A stretch of DNA of 47,062 bases from an uncultured Alphaproteobacteria bacterium (GTDB taxonomy: Bacteria > Pseudomonadota > Alphaproteobacteria > CAAHEQ01 > UBA3637). The position numbers and the translations under genes were made by a program. Location of the stretch: positions 1 to 47,062 of the forward strand of contig CALXXW010000020.1 in assembly GCA_944392785.1 (NCBI GenBank), given 5' to 3'. Below the pieces are notes generated by a model. It had not been told where the DNA came from and ran no database searches. It was given only the letters and a program-made list of their open reading frames with translations. This document shows positions 33,926 to 42,623 of the stretch, piece after piece. Numbering within the stretch: the stretch's first letter is position 1; each line of letters starts with the position of its first letter.

Positions 33926-34331
33926 AGTTTTTTTCCTTACGTTCGTGACGTTCCTGTGCTTCAATGCATAGTGTTGCGACGGGACGAGCCTCTAACCGAG
34001 CCAAACCGATCGGTTCGCCTGTTTCTTCGCAATAACCGTATGTTCCGGCTGCGATTCTATCCAAGGCAGAGTTGATTTTTTTGATCAGTTTCCGCATACG
34101 GTCTCTTGTTCGCAGTTCTAAAGATTGATCCGTTTCATTGCTGGCACGATCATTTAAATCGGCTTCATTTAAATTGGTTTCTTTGAGTTCTTGTAAAGTC
34201 GACGCTGAATCGCGGATAAGTTCCTCGCGCCAGGCTAAAAGCTTTTGCCGAAAATACTCCAGCTGCATCTCATTCATGTACTCTTCTTTGGATGATGGCC
34301 GATAGTTGGGGGGCAATGTTATCTGTGTCAT
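33906..34331 (-). CDS. dksA: RNA polymerase-binding factor DksA (two-cysteine form)
   Basis: Binds the RNA polymerase secondary channel and works with ppGpp. The coiled coil runs about residues 20-95 with its tip DLNDRAS carrying two Asp, followed by SLELRTRDRMRKLIKKI. The zinc-finger region keeps only two of four Cys: YGYCEETGEPIGLARL and ATLCIEAQERHE, so the second and fourth positions are Thr and Ala. This is the pattern of alphaproteobacterial DksA, which can function without zinc. GAAAGGAGAACGTT precedes the ATG. Confidence 0.93.
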   Translation of the reverse strand: MTQITLPPNYRPSSKEEYMNEMQLEYFRQKLLAWREELIRDSASTLQELKETNLNEADLNDRASNETDQSLELRTRDRMRKLIKKINSALDRIAAGTYGYCEETGEPIGLARLEARPVATLCIEAQERHERKEKNFAEEEQ

Positions 34332-34371
34332 AACGTTCTCCTTTCGTTAAGTTATACGGAATAGTATTACA

Positions 34372-34400
34372 TACATAAACGATTTTTTCCCGAAAGTCAA
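34372..34400 (-). promoter_or_regulatory. Promoter of the dksA cluster
   Basis: On the minus strand TTGACT, 17 nt, TATGTA. Confidence 0.5.
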
Positions 34401-34411
34401 TTAAATAAAGC

Positions 34412-34440
34412 TTGTATCTGTCATAAAAGTTTGATACAGT
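34412..34440 (+). promoter_or_regulatory. Promoter of the Sel1-like gene
   Basis: TTGTAT, 17 nt, TACAGT, 30 nt before the ATG, divergent from the dksA promoter. Confidence 0.55.
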
Positions 34441-34469
34441 GCCAATAAAGAGTCAAAGGGAGGAAGAGT

Positions 34470-35903
34470 ATGCCGATGAAAATACTGATGGGTTTGGTTA
34501 TGGGCGGATGGTTGCTGAGTTCATCCGCATGGGCTGAAAATGTGCGAGAGACCAACGAAGAGACGTGTCAAGAATTACTGCAATTAGCCGAAACCGTTCC
34601 GGAGACATCACCTTATGATTTATGTGGTTTTTCGGATCCGGATTTGGCTTGGAATAAGTGGGCTCCGTTTTCCTCAAAGAATAAATTACGTCGAGCGTTG
34701 TTTGAATTGTGTCAACGCTATCCGGCTCATGAATATGCGGCGCTTTACTGTAAAAAATCCGAAGAGTTAGGGTATCCGCCGGCGCTCATAAAAGCAGGGG
34801 TGGGGCATCTAAACGCCGGTCGTTTTTCCGAAGCCTTAGAGGTGTTTACAACGGCTTTGAAAGATGAGGGATTGACCGGCGCCGATGAAGCGGCTATTTC
34901 CGAAAATTTAGGACGGCTGTATACGACCCAGGGGTCTCCTTATTTTAATCCGCGGGTTGGTGTCCCTCTGTTGCAAAAGGGGGCCTTGTTAGGATCGGCT
35001 GTTGCGAATAATATCCTAGGATTTTTGTCCACTTGGGGGCAGTTGGGGGTTGCGCAAAATACAAAAGAGGGTCTGCAATACTATTGGCGTGCGGCCCTTT
35101 TGGGATGTCCTTCGGGTGAAGAAAATATCGGCTTATTACACCTGGTGCGCCAAAATCGTATTCCGCCGCAACAAGGCTTTCGTTATATGATGCAGCAGTC
35201 TTGGACCTGTGAGCCTTTGGTGCGTGCCGTACAAGAACCGGGAGAAAAAATGGATTGTGATTGTCAAACATTGCTGGAAAGCGAGCGTGTGCAACAGTCT
35301 CAACCATATCGTCTGATTCAAATCGAGGATCAAAGTGTTTTATTACGGGATCAGATGGGCAACGAATTTTTGGGGCATGCGGGTGAAAAACTGAATAACG
35401 GCGTCGTGGTTGTTGAGGTAGGAGTGGATTACGCGACTGTTCTTGTCAACGGACAGCGTTCTTTTTTACAATTGGTCAAAGAAACACCCTGTCAGACGTA
35501 TTGTGCTCGTTTCTATCAGGCCGGCGGCATTGTCGACATTAAGCCGTATCGTTTTACGTTTTCGGCAAGCGAATGTGAAGATATTTATTTCTATGCCGCG
35601 CATTTAATCGGATTGGAGCACGATTTTGTTGGGAAGAAAGAATGTGCTCGTATCATGGGAGAGATGGATTCTGCCAGTCGCTTGTTGTTGGAGGAACGTA
35701 AACAAGAAGAGTTAGATGCGTTGGCTCCGTCCGAAACAGTATCAAACGAGACACCCAAAAAGGCAGAGGCATCCGCTGCTTCATCTACTCCACAAGCCGT
35801 TTCGGGTGTTCAGCAACCTGTCAAAAAAGCGCAGTTTGCTCTACCTACTCCTGATGAACCGGATAAAAAAAGAGGGGTTCGTAGTCGCAGGCGGACAAAA
35901 TAA
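34470..35903 (+). CDS. Exported Sel1/TPR-like protein with a beta-rich domain
   Basis: A 477-aa periplasmic protein. The signal peptide ends near residue 22 (SSAWA). Residues about 85-245 are helical repeats of Sel1/TPR type (ALFELCQRYPAHEYAALYC, AGRFSEALEVFTTALKD, GVPLLQKGALLGSAVANNIL, EGLQYYWRAALLGCPSGEEN). A beta domain (YRLIQIEDQSVLLRDQMGN to VLVNGQRSFLQL) resembles PilP/PulC-type folds. The tail is Pro/Ala/Lys-rich and ends in RRRTK. Several Cys are present, suggesting disulfides. GGGAGGAAGAG precedes the ATG. No known pilus or secretion genes are near, so the role is open. Confidence 0.75.
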   Translation: MPMKILMGLVMGGWLLSSSAWAENVRETNEETCQELLQLAETVPETSPYDLCGFSDPDLAWNKWAPFSSKNKLRRALFELCQRYPAHEYAALYCKKSEELGYPPALIKAGVGHLNAGRFSEALEVFTTALKDEGLTGADEAAISENLGRLYTTQGSPYFNPRVGVPLLQKGALLGSAVANNILGFLSTWGQLGVAQNTKEGLQYYWRAALLGCPSGEENIGLLHLVRQNRIPPQQGFRYMMQQSWTCEPLVRAVQEPGEKMDCDCQTLLESERVQQSQPYRLIQIEDQSVLLRDQMGNEFLGHAGEKLNNGVVVVEVGVDYATVLVNGQRSFLQLVKETPCQTYCARFYQAGGIVDIKPYRFTFSASECEDIYFYAAHLIGLEHDFVGKKECARIMGEMDSASRLLLEERKQEELDALAPSETVSNETPKKAEASAASSTPQAVSGVQQPVKKAQFALPTPDEPDKKRGVRSRRRTK

Positions 35904-35914
35904 TAAAAAAACAC

Positions 35915-35943
35915 TTGCTTTTCTTGGAAAAATCATGTAGAAT
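35915..35943 (+). promoter_or_regulatory. Promoter of rpsF-rpsR-rplI
   Basis: TTGCTT, 17 nt, TAGAAT. A leader of about 115 nt (35950-36064) follows; leaders here can bind the S6-S18 complex in other bacteria, but I cannot confirm the motif by eye. Confidence 0.65.
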
Positions 35944-36064
35944 ACCCTCCATCCGACAATCCTTGCCCTTGCTAATCGGACGGGGGCTATGTTTCAGGCC
36001 ATTGATTCATGGGGAATTAGTGCGCATAAACCGAAACGAGAAAATCCAAAAGGAGAGGGTATAC

Positions 36065-36442
36065 ATGCCTTTTTATGAAAATGTTTTTGTCGCGCGTCAA
36101 GATTTGACTCCGGCAAAAGTCACAGAGTTGACAGATAAATTTGCCGGCATCATTGAAAATATGGGCGGCAAAGTGACGAAACGTGAAGACTGGGGTCTAC
36201 GTACCTTGGCTTATAAAATTCAAAAAAACCGTAAGGGTTATTACGTTTTGATGAATGTGGACGCACCGGCGGCTGCCATTGTTGAAATGGAGCGATTGAT
36301 GCGTTTGGATGAAAATTTATTACGCTATCTGACGGTTAAAGTAGACAAGTTAGAAGATGGTCCATCCGTGATGTTAGAGGCCAAGAGCCGTGGACCAAAA
36401 GCAGAAGATAAATTCGAAATCGAAGTGGGAGGCGAAGTATAA
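36065..36442 (+). CDS. rpsF: 30S ribosomal protein S6
   Basis: A 125-aa protein of the 30S platform that pairs with S18. The N-terminus [16 protein letters not shown], the core [19 protein letters not shown] and [14 protein letters not shown] match S6. The longer upstream in-frame extension is leader sequence; the ATG at 36065 has AAAGGAGAGGG and is the real start. Its stop overlaps the rpsR start (TAATG). Confidence 0.97.
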   Translation: MPFYENVFVARQDLTPAKVTELTDKFAGIIENMGGKVTKREDWGLRTLAYKIQKNRKGYYVLMNVDAPAAAIVEMERLMRLDENLLRYLTVKVDKLEDGPSVMLEAKSRGPKAEDKFEIEVGGEV

Positions 36443-36681
36443 TGGCTGAAATAAGCAAAGGATCTTTCTTTCGTCATAAGAAAACATGTCAATTTTGTGC
36501 CGATAAAACGTCAGAAATTGATTACAAGGATATTAAGTTGTTGAGCCGTTTTGTGACAGAACGCGGTAAAATGGTTCCTTCACGAGTCTCTGCAACATGT
36601 GCCAAGCATCAACGGAGCTTGTCTCGAGCCATTAAACGGGCACGCTTTCTTGCCTTGTTGCCTTTTGATAACAACGATTAA
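36442..36681 (+). CDS. rpsR: 30S ribosomal protein S18
   Basis: A 79-aa S18 with the typical [18 protein letters not shown] and [13 protein letters not shown]. It carries CQFC near residues 16-19 and CAKH near residues 54-57, a CxxC plus CxxH set consistent with the zinc-binding C+ form of S18; many alphaproteobacterial S18 proteins lack these. Coupled to rpsF. Confidence 0.96.
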   Translation: MAEISKGSFFRHKKTCQFCADKTSEIDYKDIKLLSRFVTERGKMVPSRVSATCAKHQRSLSRAIKRARFLALLPFDNND

Positions 36682-36697
36682 TTGAAAGGGAAAAACA

Positions 36698-37243
36698 ATG
36701 GAAATAATCTTATTAGAGCGTATTGAGCGTTTGGGACAAATGGGTGATGTTGTCAACGTTAAAAACGGTTATGCACGCAACTATTTATTCCCACAAAAAA
36801 AAGCATTGCGCAAAACAAAAGAGAATATGGCGTTCTTTGAATCTAAACGGAAGGAATATGAAGCCCATAACCTCAAGTTAAAAGCCGATGCGGAAGAAAT
36901 GGCGAAAAAATTAGCGGGTCTTTCCGTGACCATTATTCGTCAAGCGGCTGAAACGGGTCAGTTATATGGTTCCGTGACCGGTCGTGATATTTGCGATGCG
37001 ATTCGTGAAGCCGGTTTTCATGTTGAGCGCCGTCAAATCGTTTTGAATCAGCCGTTTAAGCACATGGGTATTTTTGATGTCGTTTTATCTTTGCATCCGG
37101 ATGTGACACAAACGATTCGTGTCAACATTGCTCGTTCGGAAGAGGAGGCTAAACGAGCTTCTTCAAAGAAAGCAGCTGTAAAACAACCGGAAACACCGGT
37201 TGAGGTCGCAACGGAGGCGGCCGATAAGGCGGATGCCGAATAA
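36698..37243 (+). CDS. rplI: 50S ribosomal protein L9
   Basis: A 181-aa L9 with N-terminal MEIILLERIERLGQMGDVV and GYARNYLFP, the long central helix and the C-terminal domain (GQLYGSVTGRDI, HMGIFDVVLSLHPDV). An Ala/Lys/Glu-rich tail of about 35 residues extends beyond the usual end, common in Alphaproteobacteria. AAAGGG precedes the ATG. Confidence 0.97.
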   Translation: MEIILLERIERLGQMGDVVNVKNGYARNYLFPQKKALRKTKENMAFFESKRKEYEAHNLKLKADAEEMAKKLAGLSVTIIRQAAETGQLYGSVTGRDICDAIREAGFHVERRQIVLNQPFKHMGIFDVVLSLHPDVTQTIRVNIARSEEEAKRASSKKAAVKQPETPVEVATEAADKADAE

Positions 37244-37272
37244 TTCAGGAACATAAAACGATTGAGAATGAG

Positions 37273-37301
37273 GGAGGTCTTTTATGACCTCCTTTATTTT
37301 T
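37273..37301. terminator. Terminator between rplI and the M48 gene
   Basis: GGAGGTC and GACCTCC pair around a 6-nt loop; T-rich on the plus side, A-rich on the other, between convergent genes. Confidence 0.8.
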
Positions 37302-38607
37302 CCGGATTATTTTCTTTTGCTCCTCCTAAAATATCCTGCATGCGTTGTGTTGCGGCGGTGTTTTCCGGAAGACTTTTTAATGCTTTTTTGGCTTCCTTAC
37401 GAGCCTCTGATTCCTGTCCGATACTCCAATAGTATTCTGCCATGGCATAGGGAATGTATTGATTTTTTCCCAACCGTCCATACCCGATAGCTAAAAGCCG
37501 CCATCCACTGCTCAGGTCCGGTTCTCGATGCACGGCATTTTGAAGGTGTTGCGTGGCCAGTTGAGCATTATGCATGTCATCTGTCTCTAAAAGAGCTTGG
37601 GCAAGAGATAGCAGAATTAAAGGTGCATTCGGTTTTAATTCCGCGGCTTTTTGATAAGCCTTAATAGCTTGTTGAATCTGTGATGTTTCGAAATAGAATT
37701 GCCCTTTTAACTCATAAAAATAAGGGTTTGTCGGTTCTTCTTCTATCAATTCTTCCAGCATTTTGAAAGCTGGCTCTAGCTTGTTTTGTCGATATAAGGC
37801 GATGGTTCGAGCATATTTATCCACGCGGCTGGAACCCGGGTATTTATTCAATGTTTGTTCTGGTTTGGATAAGAAGGCAAACAGCTTAGCTTGACTCATC
37901 AAAAAAGCCTCATCTTGGTGCAGTGGGAGAGGGTCTTTTAAAAAGTAGGCCAAATCGTTTAAACGCGCTTGGGTTAAGGGATGTGTTCTTAAATAGGAAT
38001 CATCTTCGTATGTATTCAGTCGTTCTTGTTTGCGAATGGTTGTCATGACGTTTTGAAAGCCACTCATGGAATATCCGATTTTGCGCATAATATCCACGGC
38101 GACTCTGTCAGCCGCACTTTCTTCGCTTTGACGATAACTGGTAAACATGCCCAAGGCAGAGGCTTGACTGCCCATCATAATGGCTACGCCGGCATCGGGG
38201 CGACCGCTGGCTGCGGCCAATAAGCCGCCGATAACGGTAGATATGAGAGCCGTCTTCTGAGCGGTTTTGTATTCTTCATAACCACGCACGACGTGTCCTC
38301 CGATAATGTGGCCGGTTTCATGGGATAAAACAAACATGACATCATCAACGCTTTTGGCTTGCATCAGAAGGCCGGTGTGGATGAAAATGGTTTGTCCTCC
38401 GGCGACGAAAGCATTTAAGCTGGGATCATTGATTAAAATCACTTTGGCGTTTTGCGGCGCAAGGCCACCGGCTTTAAAAATGCGTTGGACATAGGACAAA
38501 AGAACACTTTCAACCTCGGTATCCCGAATAATCGAAAAAGCGGCCGCCGGATGAGCCATCAACAGCATCAACAATATAAAACCAATCATTACTCGAATTT
38601 GGCGCAT
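37294..38607 (-). CDS. Exported M48 metalloprotease with TPR repeats (BepA-like)
   Basis: A 437-aa periplasmic zinc peptidase. A signal peptide ends near residue 23 (HPAAA). The M48 motif is LSHETGHIIGGH (HExxH) near residue 95, and the third ligand lies in SEESAADRVAV. The second half has TPR-type repeats (FYELKGQFYFETSQIQQAIK, AAELKPNAPLILLSLAQALL), as in BepA, which degrades or assists outer-membrane proteins. The ATG at 38607 is preferred over longer in-frame starts because it leaves a clean signal peptide and sits 6 nt after a -10 box; no Shine-Dalgarno is seen. Confidence 0.88.
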   Translation of the reverse strand: MRQIRVMIGFILLMLLMAHPAAAFSIIRDTEVESVLLSYVQRIFKAGGLAPQNAKVILINDPSLNAFVAGGQTIFIHTGLLMQAKSVDDVMFVLSHETGHIIGGHVVRGYEEYKTAQKTALISTVIGGLLAAASGRPDAGVAIMMGSQASALGMFTSYRQSEESAADRVAVDIMRKIGYSMSGFQNVMTTIRKQERLNTYEDDSYLRTHPLTQARLNDLAYFLKDPLPLHQDEAFLMSQAKLFAFLSKPEQTLNKYPGSSRVDKYARTIALYRQNKLEPAFKMLEELIEEEPTNPYFYELKGQFYFETSQIQQAIKAYQKAAELKPNAPLILLSLAQALLETDDMHNAQLATQHLQNAVHREPDLSSGWRLLAIGYGRLGKNQYIPYAMAEYYWSIGQESEARKEAKKALKSLPENTAATQRMQDILGGAKENNPEK

Positions 38608-38613
38608 GAGCAT

Positions 38614-38642
38614 AATGTAGCGCAAAAAATTACTTGGGTCAA
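38614..38642 (-). promoter_or_regulatory. Promoter implying a leaderless M48 mRNA
   Basis: On the minus strand TTGACC, 17 nt, TACATT, then 6 nt and the ATG at 38607. Confidence 0.65.
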
Positions 38643-38733
38643 TAATTCTTTTGAAAAGCTGTAAGAAACGCTTGACAAGACCTTTTAATGTATGGCACAT
38701 TAGATATAACATATCGTTTGTAAAGGATGTTTG

Positions 38734-39255
38734 ATGAAAGAATATAAAGCAATCTTTGTGGGGTTTCTTGTCACCTGTGTTTTATTGGTCTTAACACTTT
38801 TCATTCATGCGGCATCCGGTGTACGCCAACAGCATGCCGCCTTTCATCTGTTTGCCGACTTTGCGAAGTCGGATGGCATTATGAATGGCGCCGATGTCCG
38901 TGTGGCCGGTATTCGTGTCGGAGAAGTCGTCGCGCAGCGCTTGGTTGGAGGATATCGTGTGCAAATAGAAATGGCCTTTGATCGGCCGATTGAATTGCCG
39001 ACGGATACCTCTGTTCTTATAGAGACAGACGGATTGTTGGGGGCTAAGCATTTAGAGCTGTTACCGGGGGCCGAGGAAGAGATGTTAGTTTCCGGTGAAA
39101 CGTTGGGGTATACGCAAGATGCCTTAATTTTGGGCGAATTGCTGGATAAAGTCAATGCTTTTATGCGGGAAAAGAAAGAGCGAGAGGCGATCCAAAAAGA
39201 TCGGACCTTATCCGAAGTATCAGAGACGTTTGACCGTGAAATCAGCAGAAAGTAA
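38734..39255 (+). CDS. mlaD: MCE-domain protein MlaD (first copy)
   Basis: A 173-aa inner-membrane anchored MCE protein of the Mla phospholipid transport system between the membranes. One membrane segment (about residues 6-27), then the MCE core: FADFAKSDGIMNGADVRVAG, IRVGEVVAQRL, LPTDTSVLIETDGLLGAKHL. A charged helical tail of about 40 residues follows. AAAGGATG lies before the ATG. A second mlaD follows 12 nt later. The ABC and permease genes (mlaF, mlaE) are not in the window. Confidence 0.9.
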   Translation: MKEYKAIFVGFLVTCVLLVLTLFIHAASGVRQQHAAFHLFADFAKSDGIMNGADVRVAGIRVGEVVAQRLVGGYRVQIEMAFDRPIELPTDTSVLIETDGLLGAKHLELLPGAEEEMLVSGETLGYTQDALILGELLDKVNAFMREKKEREAIQKDRTLSEVSETFDREISRK

Positions 39256-39267
39256 AGGAGAGAAAGA

Positions 39268-39711
39268 ATGAAAAAAAATCCTATTGAAACCATTTTAGGT
39301 TTTTGTGTTCTTATTTTTGCATGTTTGTTTTTATATTTTGCCGGATCGCGCGTTGATATCAAGAAAGTGGAAGGCTATACTGTTTCGGCTAATTTTTTGA
39401 AAATCGGTGGTCTGGAAGTCGGTTCAGATGTCCGAATTTCAGGTATTAAAGTTGGGTCTGTCGTTGCGACCAAGCTCAATAAGAAAGATTATACGGCAGA
39501 TGTCTACCTCAGTATTGATCCGTCCGTTCAGTTGCCGATAGATACAGTGGCCGGTATTGCTGATGTCGGTATCATGGGGGATAAGTATGTTCGTTTGGAA
39601 CCGGGGAAAAGTCAAGCCATTTTGCAGAATAACTCCAGGATTATGAATACCAAGAATTATAAATCATTAGAGGATAACGTCTCAGAATTTATTTTCTTGT
39701 CAACCAAGTAG
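39268..39711 (+). CDS. mlaD: MCE-domain protein MlaD (second copy)
   Basis: A 147-aa MCE protein with N-terminal anchor (ETILGFCVLIFACLFLYFAG) and core ANFLKIGGLEVGSDVRISG, IKVGSVVAT, LPIDTVAGIADVGIMGDKYV. It resembles the usual single alphaproteobacterial MlaD more than the first copy does. The two differ clearly in sequence, so the duplication is old. Together they could build a mixed hexamer. GGAGAGAAAGA precedes the ATG. The DUF2155 gene follows 9 nt later, the usual neighbour. Confidence 0.92.
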   Translation: MKKNPIETILGFCVLIFACLFLYFAGSRVDIKKVEGYTVSANFLKIGGLEVGSDVRISGIKVGSVVATKLNKKDYTADVYLSIDPSVQLPIDTVAGIADVGIMGDKYVRLEPGKSQAILQNNSRIMNTKNYKSLEDNVSEFIFLSTK

Positions 39712-39720
39712 AGGTATAAT

Positions 39721-40218
39721 ATGAAGACCTTATTTGTCGGAATGATTTTATTGACTGTGCCCGGAATGGTCTGTGCGGCCGATATTGAGGCGAGCAGTGT
39801 CCTTTTGCGCGGCGTTGATAAGATTACGGGGCGTACTCAGATGTCTGAGGTGGATATCGGATCCAAAAATCAATTCGGTGCTTTGGTAATCAGTGCCGAA
39901 AAATGCTTGAAGCGTCCACCTGAGGAAACACCTGAAAATGCCGCTTTTTTGAAAATTTCGGAAGTTGGACTAAATGGAGCGGAAACGGTTGTCTTCAACG
40001 GTTGGATGTTTTCTTCAAATCCGGCGCTTTCGGCTATGGAGCATCCGGTGTATGATATTTGGGTGGTGGATTGTATAGCACCACAAACACCGCCGGCATG
40101 GGAGGTGAATGCTGAAAAGATAACTCTTCCTTCTATACCTCAACAGGCGGTTGATATTGAAACGTTGCCGGCCCTGAATGAGGGGGCATCTTGGCCGCAA
40201 CCGGATTTCATGGATTAG
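39721..40218 (+). CDS. DUF2155-family exported protein
   Basis: A 165-aa periplasmic protein found beside mlaD in many Alphaproteobacteria. A signal peptide ends near residue 19 (MVCAA). Family features: LLRGVDKITGR, FGALVISAEKCLKRPPEETP, and the highly conserved FNGWMFSSNPALSAMEHPVYD and IWVVDC (shown in parts). The two Cys probably form a disulfide. Function unknown; the neighbourhood suggests a link to outer-membrane lipid transport. Confidence 0.92.
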   Translation: MKTLFVGMILLTVPGMVCAADIEASSVLLRGVDKITGRTQMSEVDIGSKNQFGALVISAEKCLKRPPEETPENAAFLKISEVGLNGAETVVFNGWMFSSNPALSAMEHPVYDIWVVDCIAPQTPPAWEVNAEKITLPSIPQQAVDIETLPALNEGASWPQPDFMD

Positions 40219-40306
40219 TTGCTGCGCTTGGTTTCAAGAGGGTCATACAAGTTTTGGTTTTGTTTGACGATCAGACGGCTTACAATCAGAGTCTATGGTT
40301 GTCTGC

Positions 40307-42139
40307 TTAAGAGGATTCATTTTCTGCACGTTCTGCCAATTCTAGCCACTTGTTTTCTTTTGCCTCAATTTCTGTGCGTAAGGCTCCTAAACGAGTGGCG
40401 ATTTCTTGAAAGGTTTTAAAATCTCGCTGGCACAAATCTTGATCGGACAGTTGTGTTTCCAGAGCGGTTGCCTGTTGGGTGAGCTGATCAATTTCCTGTG
40501 GTAGATTTTTAAACAGATGCTGCTCCGTAAAGCTGAGTTTGTGAGGCTTGTTTGGGGATGCTTTTATTTCTGAGGGGCGGGCTGGCAGGCGATTTTTGGG
40601 AATCTGTTTAGAGTGTTCCCGTTGAGCCGATTTTTTTTCAGAGGCTAATAAATCAGAATAACTTCCAACATATTCCATGACGCTGCCATCTCCGCGCAGG
40701 TGCAAAAGAGAGGTAGCTACTTTATCCAAAAAATCACGGTCATGACTGATGATTAAAATAGTTCCTTCATATTCGGCCAAAACCTCTTGCAGCAAGTCCA
40801 GTGTATCCATATCAAGATCGTTTGTCGGTTCATCCAAGACCAGAAAATTAGAGGGACGGGCCAAACATAGCGCCAGCATCAAGCGATTTTTTTCTCCACC
40901 GGATAAAATACCGACCGGGGATTGTGCTTGTGTCGGCGTAAATAGAAAGTCCTTTAAATACGAGACAACATGACGGTAATGTCCCCGCACGAAAATATGA
41001 TCTCCATCGGGACATAGGGTTTGCCATAAGGTTTTTTGTGGATTCAACTGGATTCTCTGTTGGTCAAAATAAGCCTCTTCCAGGTTTTTGGCCAGTCGAA
41101 CGCTACCCGTATCAGGTTCTAATCGTTTGGTCATCAGCTTGATAAGTGTCGTTTTTCCGGCACCGTTAGGGCCAACAATCCCAATTTTATTGCCTCGGAG
41201 GACACGAATGGAAAAGTCATGTATAATTTCACGATTCTGAAAGGATTTCGACACATGCTTTGCTTCAATAATCATCTTAGATCGAATATCCCCTTTATCA
41301 ATTTCAAGATTAACGGAGCCAACCTGTAAAATTTGTTCTTTACGTTCCAAGCGTAATTGTTGCAGACGTCTTAGGCGTCCCATATTACGCTTTCTGCGAG
41401 CCGTCACGCCTTTATGAAGCCACTCGGTTTCCTCTTCAATTTTCTTGTTTAAATTTTTTTGAGCAATGATTTCCTGTTCTAAAATTTGCTCTTGCCAGGC
41501 ATCAAAGTGAGCATAGCCTTTATCGTGTTCATGTGCTATCCCGCGATCTAGCCAAATTGTTGCATTTGAGACAGTTGTCAAAAAACGCCGATCATGACTG
41601 ATAACGACGACGGCTCCTTCAAAATTGAGTAGAGTTTGCTCTAACTTTTCAATGGTAGCGATATCCAGATGATTGGTTGGTTCATCCAGTAATAAAATAT
41701 CGGGCTCTCCTATCAACGCACGCGCCAAGGCGGCTTTTTTTAATTCCCCTCCCGAGGCGACTTGAGGAGACTGAGAGGCGTGAATGCCCAGCTCAGAGAT
41801 CAACATATCGGCCTTATACTCCTCATCTGTTTCGGCTCCACGATCATCAAGACCGGAAAGCACCACATCACGTAGCGTTTGGTATGTGTCAAAGTGTGTT
41901 TCCTGAGCCATATAGGAAATTTTGGTTGCCGGTTGAATAAAACGTTCACCCTCATCCGGCTCTAAAAGGCCCGCAATCACCTTTAAAAGAGTCGACTTCC
42001 CCGAGCCGTTTCGACCAATCAGGCAAATTTTATCACCCTTTTTGATATGAATATCCAATCCTTTAAATAACGGATGTACTCCGAAAGTCAAGAAGGCATT
42101 CTTTAGGCTATAAATGGGAGGAGAGGTGTCCGCGGACAT
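40307..42139 (-). CDS. ABC-F family ATPase (Uup-like)
   Basis: A 610-aa soluble twin-ATPase acting on ribosomes or DNA-repair intermediates rather than transport. Two Walker A sites (GRNGSGKST near residue 42, GPNGAGKTT near 325), two signature motifs (ASGGELKKAALARAL, LSGGEKNRLMLAL), two LDEPTN sequences, and the inter-domain linker rich in Arg/Lys (GVTARRKRNMGRLRRLQQLR). A C-terminal coiled coil (residues about 535-610) fits Uup. It starts 3 nt after the stop of the upstream small gene. Confidence 0.93.
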   Translation of the reverse strand: MSADTSPPIYSLKNAFLTFGVHPLFKGLDIHIKKGDKICLIGRNGSGKSTLLKVIAGLLEPDEGERFIQPATKISYMAQETHFDTYQTLRDVVLSGLDDRGAETDEEYKADMLISELGIHASQSPQVASGGELKKAALARALIGEPDILLLDEPTNHLDIATIEKLEQTLLNFEGAVVVISHDRRFLTTVSNATIWLDRGIAHEHDKGYAHFDAWQEQILEQEIIAQKNLNKKIEEETEWLHKGVTARRKRNMGRLRRLQQLRLERKEQILQVGSVNLEIDKGDIRSKMIIEAKHVSKSFQNREIIHDFSIRVLRGNKIGIVGPNGAGKTTLIKLMTKRLEPDTGSVRLAKNLEEAYFDQQRIQLNPQKTLWQTLCPDGDHIFVRGHYRHVVSYLKDFLFTPTQAQSPVGILSGGEKNRLMLALCLARPSNFLVLDEPTNDLDMDTLDLLQEVLAEYEGTILIISHDRDFLDKVATSLLHLRGDGSVMEYVGSYSDLLASEKKSAQREHSKQIPKNRLPARPSEIKASPNKPHKLSFTEQHLFKNLPQEIDQLTQQATALETQLSDQDLCQRDFKTFQEIATRLGALRTEIEAKENKWLELAERAENESS

Positions 42140-42142
42140 TTT

Positions 42143-42475
42143 TTAAGAGGGGATACGCTCTAATGAGCTTGGTAGAGGAATTTCCTTTAAAAAAGTCATG
42201 GGCACATTATATTCCCGAATGACGGAATTATCACGTGTTTCTACAACAAGAACAGAGCTTGTTCGTTCCAATTGTTCACGCACGTTCGGATGAATATAAT
42301 CTAAGACGATAGCGCTGTGAGAATTGCGGTAAAGCAAGGCATGTTCCGCTCCATTATAGACAATTTTAGGCTGTTCTACATCCTCCATGCGTGCGCGGAT
42401 TAAGATCATGATATCGCCGGCAGCATCTTTTAGAATATTATAATTTTTTTCTTGTTCCACCACAGTGTGTGCCAT
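42143..42475 (-). CDS. Small protein of unknown function
   Basis: A 110-aa soluble protein with no motif I can name. It contains DAAGDIMILIRARMEDVEQP and, further on, AIVLDYIHPNVREQLE and VLVVETRDNSVIREYNVPM, an alternating pattern that suggests a small alpha/beta domain. No Cys, signal peptide or membrane segment. GAAGGAGACTTTTTC precedes the ATG, supporting expression. It is directly followed by the ABC-F gene. Confidence 0.7.
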   Translation of the reverse strand: MAHTVVEQEKNYNILKDAAGDIMILIRARMEDVEQPKIVYNGAEHALLYRNSHSAIVLDYIHPNVREQLERTSSVLVVETRDNSVIREYNVPMTFLKEIPLPSSLERIPS

Positions 42476-42623
42476 GAAAAAGTCTCCTTCACATAAAACG
42501 TGAACTCTATTATATCGTAAAAATCAGAAAAATCAATGATAAAATGATACCTCAGAGGGGCGAAATATGTTTATAAATCATTGACAAAAATAATAGCTGT
42601 AATAATACATTAAAATCAAAATA

